The notes beneath the pieces are model-generated. The model did not search any database and was not told where the DNA came from. It saw only the letters and a list, made by a program, of their open reading frames with translations. Source: Candidatus Segatella albertsiae (GTDB taxonomy: Bacteria > Bacteroidota > Bacteroidia > Bacteroidales > Bacteroidaceae). Taken from it: a stretch of 5,117 nt of DNA. Of this stretch, positions 5,053-5,117 are shown in pieces. The translations under genes and the position numbers were made by a program. Every line of letters begins with the position of its first letter. Within the stretch, counting starts at the first letter, position 1. The DNA lies in contig DKCU01000115.1 in the NCBI GenBank assembly GCA_002451555.1, forward strand, positions 1 to 5,117. The letters run 5' to 3'.

Positions 5053-5100
5053 TGCCAAAACATACCCTTAATTCCTCAAAAAGATGTAACTTTGTTGGCA
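5053..5100. repeat. Inverted repeat TGCCAA-N36-TTGGCA upstream of the sigma-54 promoter
   Basis: TGCCAA (5053-5058) and TTGGCA (5095-5100) are inverted copies. They lie about 100-150 bases upstream of the predicted hsp20 start site, where activator sites for sigma-54 promoters usually are. The arms are only 6 bp and the gap is long, so chance is a real possibility. Confidence 0.25.
5087..5094 (+). promoter_or_regulatory. Possible -7 box for a plus-strand gene beyond the right edge
   Basis: TAACTTTG matches TAnnTTTG on the plus strand, 23 bases from the window end. No TTTG is found 19-21 bases upstream, so only half the promoter is convincing. If real, the region 4980-5117 is a divergent control region shared with hsp20. 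Confidence 0.35.
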
Positions 5101-5117
5101 AGTTCTCAATAGAAGTG

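Overview
This window looks like ordinary chromosomal DNA of a Bacteroidales bacterium, most likely a Prevotella/Segatella-type gut or oral organism. Three things suggest this. Promoters have the Bacteroidetes form (TTTG, about 20 bases, TAnnTTTG). Shine-Dalgarno sequences are weak in front of all genes but one. The gene families (exported prolyl oligopeptidase, ECF sigma with a short membrane partner and a Spy/CpxP-like protein, Hsp20) have typical Bacteroidales forms. The genus is inferred from sequence style and was not tested by any search.

Layout, left to right. Positions 1-57 are a long, nearly perfect two-way terminator hairpin. The minus strand then carries an exported prolyl oligopeptidase (109-2217) with an intact Ser-Asp-His triad. 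Positions 2218-2628 hold no long gene but are not empty. They contain the peptidase promoter, a facing plus-strand promoter that matches the Bacteroidetes consensus with a 20-base spacer, a 30-codon cysteine-rich reading frame, and a 90-base hairpin built from imperfect 21-base repeats. Together these look like an orphan plus-strand transcription unit ending before the convergent minus-strand gene.

Next is a three-gene minus-strand operon read from right to left: an ECF sigma factor (3641-4183), a one-pass membrane protein that is a probable anti-sigma factor (3178-3597), and a Spy/CpxP-like periplasmic protein (2629-3126). The layout resembles the CnrH/CnrY/CnrX trans-envelope switch. An AACC-N16-GTC motif just upstream suggests that the sigma factor transcribes its own operon.

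The last gene is a small heat-shock protein (Hsp20, 4355-4792, minus) with a strong GGAGG ribosome site, its own terminator, and a roughly 160-base purine-rich leader. Upstream of that leader is a textbook sigma-54 promoter (TGGCACG-N4-TTGCA). The right edge holds a TAnnTTTG box facing right, probably for a gene outside the window.

Functionally, most of the window concerns envelope and protein quality: a periplasmic peptidase, an envelope-stress style sigma module and a holdase chaperone. The least explained parts are the orphan plus-strand unit at 2279-2625 and the sigma-54 control of hsp20.
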